A stretch of 11,029 bases of DNA, taken from Desulfobacterales bacterium (GTDB lineage Bacteria; Desulfobacterota; Desulfobacteria; Desulfobacterales; C00003060). Of the stretch, positions 1-6,855 are shown piece by piece. Location of the stretch: positions 492,025 to 503,053 of the forward strand of contig CP070769.1 in NCBI GenBank assembly GCA_020347085.1. Direction: 5' to 3'. Numbering within the stretch: position 1 is the stretch's first letter; every line of letters begins with the position of its first letter. The position numbers and the translations under genes were made by a program. The notes under the pieces were generated by a model. That model did not search any database. It was given only the letters and a program-made list of their open reading frames with translations, and was not told where the DNA came from.

Positions 1-1831
1 CCAGACCCCGGAAGATGCTACTCCCCTTGTTTTCAAGAATCATCCTCTCCTTAAGGCTGATAGCAGCCCCAAAGGCACCGAGCACTTCCCTGTGCCGAGG
101 GACGACAAGACCCCGACCGAGGACATTCTCAAAGGCCGCCACCACCCCCTTGTTTAGAGAAGGCCCCCCCAGAAACATGACTCTTTGGCCCACCTTTCTC
201 TTTCCCACAACGCGGTTCAGATAGTTGTAAACAATGGCATAGCAAAGACCTGCTATGAGATCATGCTTTGAAATCCCTTTCTGATGATAGGAAACCAGGT
301 CTGATTCCATGAAAACAGTGCATCGCTCTGCCAGTTTTATGGGACGATCCGAGGAGAGGGCGATCTCCTGAAACTCACCCACGATGTTGATGCCATACTT
401 GTTCGCAAGCTCATGGAGGAAACTCCCCGTGCCAGCAGCACACACTTTGTTCATGTCAAAATCAAGCGGATAGGTGTTGGCGATATAGATATACTTTGAA
501 TCTTGACCACCAATCTCGAAGATCGTGTCAATGGCGCCATCTATCTCGACAGCCCCCCTGGCGTGCGCCGTGATCTCGTCAATGATCAGGTCCGCATTCA
601 AGAAATCTCCAACCACATTTCTACCTGATCCGGTTGTAGCCGTTCCAATAATTTCGATCTTGTCTCCCATTTCATCACGAATGGTCTCTAGGAGCTTCTG
701 CGTCACCTCAACCGGCTTCCCTTGGGTGTGGACATATCTCTTATGAACGATCTCACAATCTTCATTAATTAGGGCATGTTTGGTGGTTGTGGAGCCAATA
801 TCGATACCCAGATAGACCGGGATCTTTCTATTGATCGATCTTGTTCGAACCTCGTTGTCGGCTGGAAAGTCCGTCTGCCTTAAAGCTAGTTTGCAAGCCA
901 GGGGCAGCCCGGCGGAGTCTTCTGTCGCACTGACTATCGATCCTTCCAAATTCAAACAATTCTCTATGCCCAATTCGAGGGCCTGTAATGCAACCCCCAG
1001 AGCACCGATCGACGTGTTATGCTCGGGAACGATCAAACCGGGGAAATAGCTTTGAAAGGCGCGGACCTGGAGTTCATTCATTGAGAGTCCGCCAACGAAT
1101 AGAATGGGATCTTCAAGTACCCGATTCGACACTATAGTGCTCATGTAATTTCTGGCATTTCCCACATGCAGTCCAAAAATGATATCTTCGAGCTTCTCTC
1201 CCTTGTTCTGCAAGTGAATCATGTCTGACTTCGTAAAGACCGTGCACCGGCATGCCACGTTGGCAGGAACCTTGCTCTGAAGCCCGAGCTTGATGAAGTC
1301 AGTGAGTATTTTATCGATCTGATCTTGAGATATATCTACCTTCTTGTCATAAATGGATGTGGCTAATCGCTGGGCTTGTTGATCAATAAAAGACCCAGTG
1401 CCGGATGCACATGGACCATTAGCATTAAAATAATCAAGTTCCCAGGCGTCCTGATCATGGTTGATCTGCAAAAGGGCCGTGTCCTGGCCCCCCATGCTGA
1501 TGATTGTTCTTATGTTTGGTTCAATGTGTAGCGCCCCCAGTACCTGGCTAATCGTTTCAAATTCATAGAAACCACCCATCCGTTCCCCGATCTTCTGTCC
1601 GTGATTCCCTGTGAAGGCAAAGGCCTTGACATTTTGGGTGCCCAGTCTCTCATTCAATTCATGGATTAGGTCTAGAACCTCTTCTTCCACTTTTCCCAGG
1701 TGGCGCTTGTAAGGAGACTCACAGATGATTTCTTTGGCCTGGTTGATCACAACGCTGTTGAGGCTTACCGACCCTGCATCAATACCCACGATATACTTGT
1801 CTGAGTTTTGTCTATTTTTTTTGTCGATCAT
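1..1831 (-). CDS. Tandem BadF/BadG/BcrA/BcrD-family acyl-CoA dehydratase/reductase activase (3'-truncated by window edge)
   Basis: This is the N-terminal 610 codons of a large activase; the C-terminus lies past the left edge. Members of this family (HgdC, BadF/BadG, BcrA/BcrD) are ATPases that drive a low-potential electron from a subunit-bridging [4Fe-4S] cluster into 2-hydroxyacyl-CoA dehydratases or benzoyl-CoA reductases. Two homologous ASKHA modules are visible. Module 1 has a phosphate loop at about residues 16-26 (GIDAGSVSLNS), GGQD at 114-117, Cys141 (NGPCASGTGSF) and Cys196 (CRCTVF). Module 2 has GIDIGSTTTK at 342-351, GGQDSK from 441, Cys464 (VCAAGTGSF) and Cys504 (ERCTVF). Each half therefore keeps both cluster-ligand cysteines. 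Module 1 lacks the TTTK end of the loop. Proteins with this duplication are often about 1400 aa, with DUF2229 and a dehydratase-like part downstream; that could not be checked here. The ATG at 1831 has only a weak Shine-Dalgarno. The substrate is unknown. Confidence 0.93.
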   Translation of the reverse strand, partial: MIDKKNRQNSDKYIVGIDAGSVSLNSVVINQAKEIICESPYKRHLGKVEEEVLDLIHELNERLGTQNVKAFAFTGNHGQKIGERMGGFYEFETISQVLGALHIEPNIRTIISMGGQDTALLQINHDQDAWELDYFNANGPCASGTGSFIDQQAQRLATSIYDKKVDISQDQIDKILTDFIKLGLQSKVPANVACRCTVFTKSDMIHLQNKGEKLEDIIFGLHVGNARNYMSTIVSNRVLEDPILFVGGLSMNELQVRAFQSYFPGLIVPEHNTSIGALGVALQALELGIENCLNLEGSIVSATEDSAGLPLACKLALRQTDFPADNEVRTRSINRKIPVYLGIDIGSTTTKHALINEDCEIVHKRYVHTQGKPVEVTQKLLETIRDEMGDKIEIIGTATTGSGRNVVGDFLNADLIIDEITAHARGAVEIDGAIDTIFEIGGQDSKYIYIANTYPLDFDMNKVCAAGTGSFLHELANKYGINIVGEFQEIALSSDRPIKLAERCTVFMESDLVSYHQKGISKHDLIAGLCYAIVYNYLNRVVGKRKVGQRVMFLGGPSLNKGVVAAFENVLGRGLVVPRHREVLGAFGAAISLKERMILENKGSSIFRGL

Positions 1832-1929
1832 GACTGCGAGATCCAGGATTCCGTAGCTGATGACTTATGACAAGAAAAACTTACCAGTTGCCATATGAAG
1901 CCTGATCGCCCTATAAGGTCAGAAGGTTA

Positions 1930-2060
1930 CTTTTCGGGTCTTCGCACCCGGTAAACACCGTAGACATTTTGGGGACAGCTCCCCTCGGCCCCGTCTTGCG
2001 GGGTGAGCGGTCTATGTGACGGCAGCGCTTCGCGGGCAGGGGAGCCCACCAAGCAAGGAC
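1930..2060. repeat. GC-rich hairpin-dense block (possible structured RNA or intergenic repeat element)
   Basis: Within about 130 bp there are at least four short perfect stems. They are CGGGT/ACCCG (1935-1939 with 1946-1950), GGGGA/TCCCC (1971-1975 with 1980-1984, 4-nt loop), CCCCG/CGGGG (1989-1993 with 1999-2003, 5-nt loop) and GGGC/GCCC (2034-2037 with 2044-2047). In addition GCTCCCCT at 1978-1985 can pair over a distance with AGGGGAGC at 2038-2045, which would give a multibranched fold as an alternative to the local hairpins. The pattern fits either a small structured RNA or a palindromic dispersed repeat. I could not match it to 6S RNA, SRP RNA or a riboswitch by recognisable conserved motifs, and the transcribed strand is unclear. 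Confidence 0.4.
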
Positions 2061-2120
2061 AGGCCATGTTGCCCTCGTATTTGCTCCATGGGGTCTTCAC
2101 CGACGAATTCAGCCTTTGTT

Positions 2121-2137
2121 TACAGAAGTATTCTGTA
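2121..2137. repeat. Short perfect inverted repeat TACAGAA-gta-TTCTGTA
   Basis: Seven-base arms surround a 3-nt centre. The geometry would suit a small dimeric DNA-binding regulator, but it lies about 300 bp from either gene start and no promoter is evident beside it, so its role is unknown. Confidence 0.35.
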
Positions 2138-2325
2138 TCTCTTTCCACCTTTGTCTGTCAAGTCATACGGTCCCAGAATCAAGGGAAGGCTCGTAAGAGG
2201 AATGGCTGTGGCACGGAATTATTGCTTGAATCTGAATCAATTTAGACGTAAAGATATATGTTACGCTTGTGCGTTCAGTTATGAATGACAGATTTGCACC
2301 CCAAAGGATCGTTTGCGTTTGCGTC

Positions 2326-2341
2326 AAGTTCAGTTGAACTT
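2326..2341. promoter_or_regulatory. Perfect palindrome AAGTTCA-gt-TGAACTT, candidate operator upstream of rng
   Basis: A perfect 7-bp inverted repeat with a 2-nt centre lies about 100 bp upstream of the rng start. It overlaps the TTGAAC hexamer of the only reasonable promoter candidate here, which is the position expected for a repressor site. The palindrome is directly visible; its role as an operator is inference. It could also be a weak transcript hairpin. Confidence 0.35.
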
Positions 2342-2362
2342 CAGTGATAGTTGATTGAAAAT
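2334..2362 (+). promoter_or_regulatory. Possible sigma70-type promoter for rng
   Basis: TTGAAC at 2334-2339, a 17-bp spacer, then GAAAAT at 2357-2362. The -35 matches consensus at 5 of 6 positions and the -10 at 4 of 6. The surrounding DNA is AT-rich. Transcription would start near 2370 and give a leader of about 75 nt before rng. The call rests on hexamer match alone. Confidence 0.3.
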
Positions 2363-2443
2363 ACGGAAAATAGGTAAAGCGTTTTCTTACAGGCCTTGGT
2401 GTGTCCTGGTTACGCTGAAAACGGTTAAGATGGGGTATAGGCA

Positions 2444-3931
2444 ATGACAAGAAAAAGGGATCAACACAAGATTTTCATCAATGCGGTTGACCCAGAAGAA
2501 TGCCGCATCGCTTTGCTGAAGGCGAGCCGTCTGGAAAACTTCGGTATTGAGACCGCTGCTGGCGAAATTACCCGAGGGAACATCTATAAAGGAAGGGTTA
2601 CACGGGTGGAACCGAGTTTGCAAGCCGCCTTTGTTGATTACGGGGCAGAGAGAAACGGCTTCTTGCAGCAACACGAAATCCACAGCGACTACTATGTTGA
2701 CAAGCCTTCACGTCTCAAGAAAGGTACACCTGGTATTCAGCACCTCATTGGACGCGGCCAGGAACTCTTGGTACAGGTGACAAAGGAGCCCATCGTGAAC
2801 AAGGGTGCCTTGCTTACCACTTACATATCCCTTCCCGGCCGTTATGCGGTGTTAATGCCCGGTGGGAAAAGCTCCGGGATTTCTAGGAAGATAGAAAGTG
2901 AGCATGAACGGCAGCGCCTCAAGGATATCGTCGATTCCCTGAAGATCCCGAAAGGTTTTGGCATCATTGTTCGCACAGCAGGTGAACAGCAGAACAAGCG
3001 TGAGATTTCAAAGGACATCCGCTACCTTCTTCGCCTGTGGAAGAGCATTAAGAAACAGGGCGTGTCCCGCTCCGCCCCCTGCCTTCTTTACAAAGAACGC
3101 CATCTGGCCATCCGCGCTATCCGGGACCATTTCACAACAGACGTTTCCGAGATTCTCATAGATGACAAGTTCGTGTACCGGGACGTGAAGGATTTCATGC
3201 GTATCATATCTCCCAGACACACAAAGATCGTTAAGCTGTATAAAGATCCACAGCCAATCTTCAGCAAGAATCGGATCGAGGAGCAGATTGGGTCCGTTTT
3301 TGCCAGTAAGGTCGCCCTGGAATCAGGGGGTTACATCGTGATTAATCCCACAGAGGCCTTGGTGGCTATTGATGTTAATTCTGGTAAAGCAACTCGAAAA
3401 GGCTCCATGGAAGAGACCGCGTACACGATTAATATGGAAGCGGCTGCTGAAATTGCGCGCCAGCTGCGCCTGAGGGATCTGGGTGGCCTTGTTGTCATCG
3501 ACTTTATTGATATGCGAGATCGCAAACACAATCTGGCTTTAGAGAAGACTATGAAGCAGCATACCAAGATAGACAAAGCGCGGGTTAACATAGGCAGGAT
3601 CTCGAAGTTCGGTCTCATGGAACTCGTCCGTCAAAGGATCGCTGCATCCGTAGAATATGGAAGCTTTATGCCGTGTCCCCGTTGCCAGGGAAGGGGATTG
3701 GTGCCATCAGCTGAAAGGCTCGCACTGGAATTTCTGCGAAGGCTTCGCGCCGAAACGCTTAAGGAGAACATTGCTCAGGTAAAAGGAATCGTACCCAGCA
3801 ACGTAGCTAACTACCTGCTAAACAAGAAGCGAAAAGAGATCGTGGATGTGGAGATCAAACGAAACGTAGCTATCAACATTGAAGGAGACCCTCTTTTGCA
3901 ACCTGGTGAAAGCCGCATTATTTGTGAGTGA
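2444..3931 (+). CDS. rng: Ribonuclease G / RNase E-family endoribonuclease
   Basis: The 495-aa protein has the size of RNase G (about 490 aa) rather than full RNase E, which has a long degradosome scaffold tail. The family cleaves single-stranded, AU-rich RNA from 5'-monophosphorylated ends in mRNA decay and rRNA maturation. An S1 RNA-binding domain lies at about residues 38-125 (RGNIYKGRVTRVEPSLQAAF begins it). The DNase I-like catalytic region has Asp310 in AIDVNSGK and Asp353 in VIDFIDM; their 43-residue spacing equals that of D303/D346 in E. coli RNase E. The Zn-link motif CPRC has Cys411 and Cys414, again with the same spacing from the first aspartate as in RNase E. The protein ends soon after the small domain. 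It appears intact. The ATG at 2444 has only a weak upstream purine tract. The gene is monocistronic as judged from the following terminator. Confidence 0.96.
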   Translation: MTRKRDQHKIFINAVDPEECRIALLKASRLENFGIETAAGEITRGNIYKGRVTRVEPSLQAAFVDYGAERNGFLQQHEIHSDYYVDKPSRLKKGTPGIQHLIGRGQELLVQVTKEPIVNKGALLTTYISLPGRYAVLMPGGKSSGISRKIESEHERQRLKDIVDSLKIPKGFGIIVRTAGEQQNKREISKDIRYLLRLWKSIKKQGVSRSAPCLLYKERHLAIRAIRDHFTTDVSEILIDDKFVYRDVKDFMRIISPRHTKIVKLYKDPQPIFSKNRIEEQIGSVFASKVALESGGYIVINPTEALVAIDVNSGKATRKGSMEETAYTINMEAAAEIARQLRLRDLGGLVVIDFIDMRDRKHNLALEKTMKQHTKIDKARVNIGRISKFGLMELVRQRIAASVEYGSFMPCPRCQGRGLVPSAERLALEFLRRLRAETLKENIAQVKGIVPSNVANYLLNKKRKEIVDVEIKRNVAINIEGDPLLQPGESRIICE

Positions 3932-3940
3932 TAAGCACTC

Positions 3941-3987
3941 GTTCATAGCTCACAGTTCATGGCGCTATCAGCTGTCAGCCTATGACC
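3941..3987. repeat. Imperfect short repeats (GTTCAT.. / GCTATCAGCTGTCAGC)
   Basis: GTTCAT occurs at 3941 and again at 3955. It is followed by degenerate GCTATCA, GCTGTCA and GCCTATGA units. The stretch looks like eroded tandem 7-8-mers just downstream of the rng stop codon. No coding potential was seen. Confidence 0.35.
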
Positions 3988-4038
3988 TTCGAATCTGCTT
4001 GACCTCTGTTCTGCTTTCCTGTAAAGCCCGCCTTACGG

Positions 4039-4066
4039 CACTCTGTGGCTTTGCCCAGAGTGTTTT
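4039..4066 (+). terminator. Intrinsic terminator downstream of rng
   Basis: The outer arms CACTCTG (4039-4045) and CAGAGTG (4056-4062) pair perfectly. They continue, past a one-base bulge at 4046, into GGC/GCC with a TTT loop, giving about 10 bp in total. TTTT follows at 4063-4066. It lies about 110 bp after the rng stop and 75 bp before oadB, so it probably separates the two transcription units. Confidence 0.6.
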
Positions 4067-4140
4067 GAGTGTAGGGGCTTTTTGTCTTTACGGATGGAAA
4101 TGCGATCTCTGCCCAGCATGATAGGCAAAGGATCTGTGGA

Positions 4141-5289
4141 ATGACCTGGGACAAATTCATTAATGTCTTATTAGATATCCTGCACACACAAACTGGGCTT
4201 TTCAGTCTTCATTATACGCTCGTGATTATGTGGGGGATCGGCCTCTTTTTTATTTATCTTGCTGTGGCAAAAAAATACGAACCCTTGCTCTTGCTGCCGA
4301 TTGGTTTTGGAATCTTCATTGTCAACTTTCCCCTTACCCCCCTCATGGGTTTTGATCCCCATGGCAAACCGGAACTCTTCAATATATTCTATCACTATGG
4401 TGTCGAATGGGAGGTTATCCCGTGTCTCATTTTCTTGGGACTTGGGGCCATGACCGATTTTGGACCCCTCATAGCCAATCCCAAGACGCTAGTCATTGGA
4501 GCGGGTGCCCAGCTCGGTGTTTTTGTTACATTCATAGGCGTCCTCCTGTGTGGATTCACCTTAAAGGAGGCTGCCTCGGTTGGCATTATTGGCGGTGCTG
4601 ATGGACCCACAACGATCTACCTGACTGCAAAGCTAGCGCCCAACCTCCTTGGAGCTAATGCCCTTGCTGCTTATTCTTACATGGCCATGGTCCCACTCAT
4701 TCAGCCCCCGATCATGAGGCTTCTGACGTCCAAAAAAGAGCGAAAGATCATTATGAAGCAGCTGAGGCCTGTTTCAAAGCTCGAGAAGACATGCTTTCCC
4801 CTCATCGTAACAGGGGTCATTGCACTTTTGATCCCTGCAGTTACCCCCTTGATGGGGATGTTCATGCTTGGAAACTTCATGCGCGAGAGTGGCGTTGTAG
4901 ACAGACTGGCCGGATCGGCACAAGGTTCTCTCATGAATATCGTGACGATATTCCTGGGTATATCCGTGGGCGCCACGATGCAGGCCGATAAATTTCTTAC
5001 CGCCAAGCCGCTACTTATTTTTACATTTGGCCTGATCGATTTCGCCATTTGTACGATGGGCGGCATCCTCACGGTCAAGATCATGAACCTGTTTCTGAAG
5101 GAAAAGATGAATCCCCTCATCGGCTCAGCAGGGGTTTCTGCAGTCCCCATGGCAGCACGCGTTTCACAGATGGTTGGACAACAGGAGGATCCCAACAATT
5201 TTTTACTCATGCACGCTATTGGGCCAAATCTTGCTGGGGTTATCGGCAGTGCGTCAGCAGCGGGGATGTTTATTGCCATGTTCGGTTGA
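4141..5289 (+). CDS. oadB: Sodium ion-translocating decarboxylase, beta subunit (OadB/GcdB/MmdB family)
   Basis: This polytopic inner-membrane protein of 382 aa matches the beta subunit of Na+-pumping biotin-dependent decarboxylases (oxaloacetate, methylmalonyl-CoA, glutaconyl-CoA). The beta subunit decarboxylates carboxybiotin and couples this to Na+ export. Family motifs include GAMTDFGPLIANP (about 103-115), GIIGGADGPTTIY (148-160) and SAVPMAARVSQ (333-343). Residues shown to be important in Klebsiella OadB (D203, Y229, N373, G377, S382, R389) align with D154, Y180, N324, G328, S333 and R340, all at a constant offset of 49, so the pump should be functional. Hydrophobic segments recur along the whole length. 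AAAGGA at 4127-4132 lies 8 nt before the ATG. The OadG-like gene follows after 156 bp. No alpha or biotin-carrier gene is nearby, so the substrate cannot be named; the symbol denotes the family. Confidence 0.93.
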   Translation: MTWDKFINVLLDILHTQTGLFSLHYTLVIMWGIGLFFIYLAVAKKYEPLLLLPIGFGIFIVNFPLTPLMGFDPHGKPELFNIFYHYGVEWEVIPCLIFLGLGAMTDFGPLIANPKTLVIGAGAQLGVFVTFIGVLLCGFTLKEAASVGIIGGADGPTTIYLTAKLAPNLLGANALAAYSYMAMVPLIQPPIMRLLTSKKERKIIMKQLRPVSKLEKTCFPLIVTGVIALLIPAVTPLMGMFMLGNFMRESGVVDRLAGSAQGSLMNIVTIFLGISVGATMQADKFLTAKPLLIFTFGLIDFAICTMGGILTVKIMNLFLKEKMNPLIGSAGVSAVPMAARVSQMVGQQEDPNNFLLMHAIGPNLAGVIGSASAAGMFIAMFG

Positions 5290-5323
5290 GGTAAGGAAAA
5301 TGTACCAAAGTTTGAAGTGAGCT

Positions 5324-5421
5324 AAGGTGCCTAAAGTTGCCGATCCCAGGCTCATTCTTTGCAATTTTGGCACGTTAGTTCGCTTTAGGGATTTTAGACA
5401 CTTTAAGTACTTTAGGCACTT
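5324..5421. repeat. Imperfect inverted/dispersed repeats (AAGTGCCTAAAGT type) between oadB and oadG
   Basis: AAGGTGCCTAAAGT at 5324-5337 is matched in inverse orientation, with one mismatch, by ACTTTAGGCACTT at 5409-5421. Further degenerate ACTTTA and TTTAG units lie between (5387-5412). The 156-bp gap between two genes expected to be in one operon is therefore occupied by repeat-like sequence. It may form a stem in mRNA or be an eroded repeat insertion. Confidence 0.45.
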
Positions 5422-5445
5422 GAAAGTCTGAAAGGATATTCCTGA

Positions 5446-5682
5446 ATGGAAGCTATTGATTGGGGATATGCCATTTCCACATTGCTCATACGCTTCGTTG
5501 GCATATTCGTGGTACTTGGCATTCTTCAGGTGATCATGCAGGTCTCCGGCAGGATTTTTTCCCACCTGGATGCCAAAAAGGATCGTTTACAACCGGACAC
5601 CCTGACAGCCCCAAAGGCTCTGACCCAAGAAGAGGCTGCTGCTGTGGCTGCCGCCCTTTATCTGCACGAAAGGGCCGAATAG
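5446..5682 (+). CDS. OadG-family gamma subunit of a Na+-translocating decarboxylase
   Basis: This 78-aa protein has one N-terminal membrane segment (about residues 7-32), a short basic stretch, and a C-terminal LTQEEAAAVAAALYLHE helix like the conserved end of OadG proteins. In characterised complexes gamma is a small single-pass subunit that holds the soluble alpha subunit to the beta channel and aids assembly. The assignment rests on size, topology, the C-terminal EEAAAVAAA motif and position just after oadB. GAAAGGA about 8 nt upstream supports the ATG at 5446. Family identity is likely but weaker than for oadB because gamma subunits diverge rapidly. Alternatively it is an unrelated small membrane protein. 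Confidence 0.72.
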   Translation: MEAIDWGYAISTLLIRFVGIFVVLGILQVIMQVSGRIFSHLDAKKDRLQPDTLTAPKALTQEEAAAVAAALYLHERAE

Positions 5683-5705
5683 GGACCCGGATTCCAATGG
5701 ATTTA

Positions 5706-5828
5706 CTAGCCTTTCGATGCCTGCAGCCGCCCTCTTTCCGTGTCAAACCGACTTAGCATCATCATGCCCACCCCAAACAGGATGACAGGAATCGTGCCGT
5801 TGGGCGGCCTTTTCGTTGGTCCAGTCAT
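5706..5828 (-). CDS. Possible 40-aa single-pass membrane microprotein (doubtful)
   Basis: A short leftward frame starts at ATG 5828 and ends at TAG 5706. It encodes a basic, proline-containing N-terminus (MTGPTKRPPNGT), a hydrophobic run (IPVILFGVGMMML) and a charged tail (SRFDTERGRLQASKG). The composition is that of a small membrane protein. However, there is no good Shine-Dalgarno at normal spacing, it lies opposite the direction of its neighbours, and I know no family for it. It may be chance or the remnant of a larger gene. Confidence 0.2.
   Translation of the reverse strand: MTGPTKRPPNGTIPVILFGVGMMMLSRFDTERGRLQASKG
5796..5813 (+). terminator. Weak candidate terminator after oadG
   Basis: GCCG (5796-5799) and CGGC (5805-5808) form a 4-bp GC stem around TTGGG, followed by CCTTTTC. 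The stem is short, but the placement between the OadG gene and the next gene is sensible. Confidence 0.25.
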
Positions 5829-5897
5829 ACATCTATTGACTGATACCTTCCCGCTTTGCGTTTGTCACGGCCGATTGCTTCATGCTATTGTTATGAT

Positions 5898-6785
5898 ATG
5901 GCCAAGGAGCTAACCCACATCCTGATCGCCCAAGATATACTCAAGCAAATGAAAGGCTCTGGGCAGCAACTTTTGGCCGAAGTCATTGAGAGGAATTCCT
6001 CGGCTTATTACCTGGGCTCAATTATCCCTGATGCCCTTTTTTACGACGTCCCCCCTTTCCGTCTAAATACTCAGAAGTACATTTGGCTTTCTCGAGCCTT
6101 TCACACAAAAAGGAAGGCCAAGAACGATCAAAAAGCTATGAGCCTGTTCAGGTCTATTGCAGCCAACCCCCGTGTCTGGCAGTTGAAGATGGCGTTTGCT
6201 GCGGGGATTATAACCCATACGGTGATCGATCGCATCTTCCACCAACTCATTGAGTATTACACAACAACCTGGGGGGAGACTGGCACCGCCGCATTGGCAA
6301 CCCACCGGGAAATCGAAACATTAATCGATATGACTCTCCTCGGGGAATTGGACCTATGTCCTCGGCAGGTTCACCTCGAACACCTGATTCATCTTGATGA
6401 ACGCACCCAAGAAACCCTGTTTCGCTTTTATGTTGCCCATCTGATTGAAGTCGACAACGCTCGGGAAGCTTATTTGTCAAACGTTCTCAAAAAAGCATAC
6501 CACCAACAACGCCTCTTCCTTAGAATGTTTTCTACGCGACTCCTATATCACATCACGAAATTCTCGAACAAGATTGTGGCAGGTCGCTTGTGGGCCTGGC
6601 ACATCCTCTTTTATCCAGAGGAGGTGAAACCTAAGAACTTTCCAGTGTTAGATAAGATCAGGCTGAATTCTTTGAGTGATAATAGCTTCTTTGCTCGACG
6701 GCTCATGGCCTACAAGGAGACGGCCTCAAACGAGGCAATCCAGCACATCAACGTTGCCCTGAAAACCTTTTGTCAGGGTAAATGA
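5898..6785 (+). CDS. Zinc-dependent phospholipase C-like protein (Zn_dep_PLPC family)
   Basis: The 295-aa product resembles bacterial proteins with the zinc-dependent phospholipase C / S1-P1 nuclease-like fold. Candidate metal ligands and motifs are His7 (KELTHILIA), GSIIPD (40-45), His69, the helix GIITHTVIDRIFH with His107, Asp111 and His115, and HREIETLID with His136, Glu140 and Asp144. The family role is cleavage of phosphate ester bonds in phospholipids, but many members of this subgroup are uncharacterised. No signal peptide is present, so the protein is probably cytoplasmic, unlike secreted PLCs. The frame is open upstream to a TTG at 5856; I chose ATG 5898 because MAKELTH is the typical beginning, although no clear Shine-Dalgarno precedes it. 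It is followed after 70 bp by the membrane-protein gene. Confidence 0.75.
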   Translation: MAKELTHILIAQDILKQMKGSGQQLLAEVIERNSSAYYLGSIIPDALFYDVPPFRLNTQKYIWLSRAFHTKRKAKNDQKAMSLFRSIAANPRVWQLKMAFAAGIITHTVIDRIFHQLIEYYTTTWGETGTAALATHREIETLIDMTLLGELDLCPRQVHLEHLIHLDERTQETLFRFYVAHLIEVDNAREAYLSNVLKKAYHQQRLFLRMFSTRLLYHITKFSNKIVAGRLWAWHILFYPEEVKPKNFPVLDKIRLNSLSDNSFFARRLMAYKETASNEAIQHINVALKTFCQGK

Positions 6786-6841
6786 TGTTGACAGTGACCC
6801 TTTAATCCTGTAACTACCAGCCGTGTCTTCACGCCTGCACC

Positions 6842-6849
6842 AAGGAGGG
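6842..6849 (+). promoter_or_regulatory. Strong Shine-Dalgarno AAGGAGGG fixing the start at 6856
   Basis: The sequence is nearly perfectly complementary to the 16S rRNA 3' end and sits 6 nt before ATG 6856. It argues against the in-frame upstream GTG at 6823. Confidence 0.75.
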
Positions 6850-6855
6850 CTATGC

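Larger units (their letters stand above)
1832..2443. other. Divergent intergenic spacer between the activase gene and rng
   Basis: This 612-bp spacer separates the leftward activase gene from rng. Several open frames of 70-95 codons cross it on both strands, but they overlap one another, lack convincing ribosome binding sites and resemble no family I recognise, so I call none of them. The left-central part (about 1930-2060) is GC-rich and full of short stems. The right part (about 2200-2440) is AT-richer and probably carries the rng promoter. No tRNA or recognisable riboswitch was found by eye. Confidence 0.6.

Noticed and set aside
2209..2226. TGGCAC ... TTGC resembling a sigma54 promoter upstream of rng
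   Set aside because: Seven bases separate the two elements instead of five. Sigma54 spacing is strict.
1927..2450. Several overlapping frames of 73-95 codons on both strands in the spacer
   Set aside because: They overlap each other, have no good ribosome binding sites, and their composition (Pro/Arg/Ser-rich from the GC-rich hairpins) does not look like protein.
4701..5279. Long leftward open frame (192 codons) inside oadB
   Set aside because: It lies entirely antisense to a well-supported oadB with all functional residues conserved. The product resembles nothing and has the usual composition of an antisense shadow frame.
5365..5382. TGGCAC followed by TTCGC, resembling a sigma54 promoter
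   Set aside because: The -12 element reads CG where GC is required, and the site lies among repeats between oadB and oadG.
6788..6816. Perfect TTGACA upstream of the membrane-protein gene
   Set aside because: At 17-bp spacing the -10 position reads TAACTA, only 2 of 6 matching; other spacings are no better.
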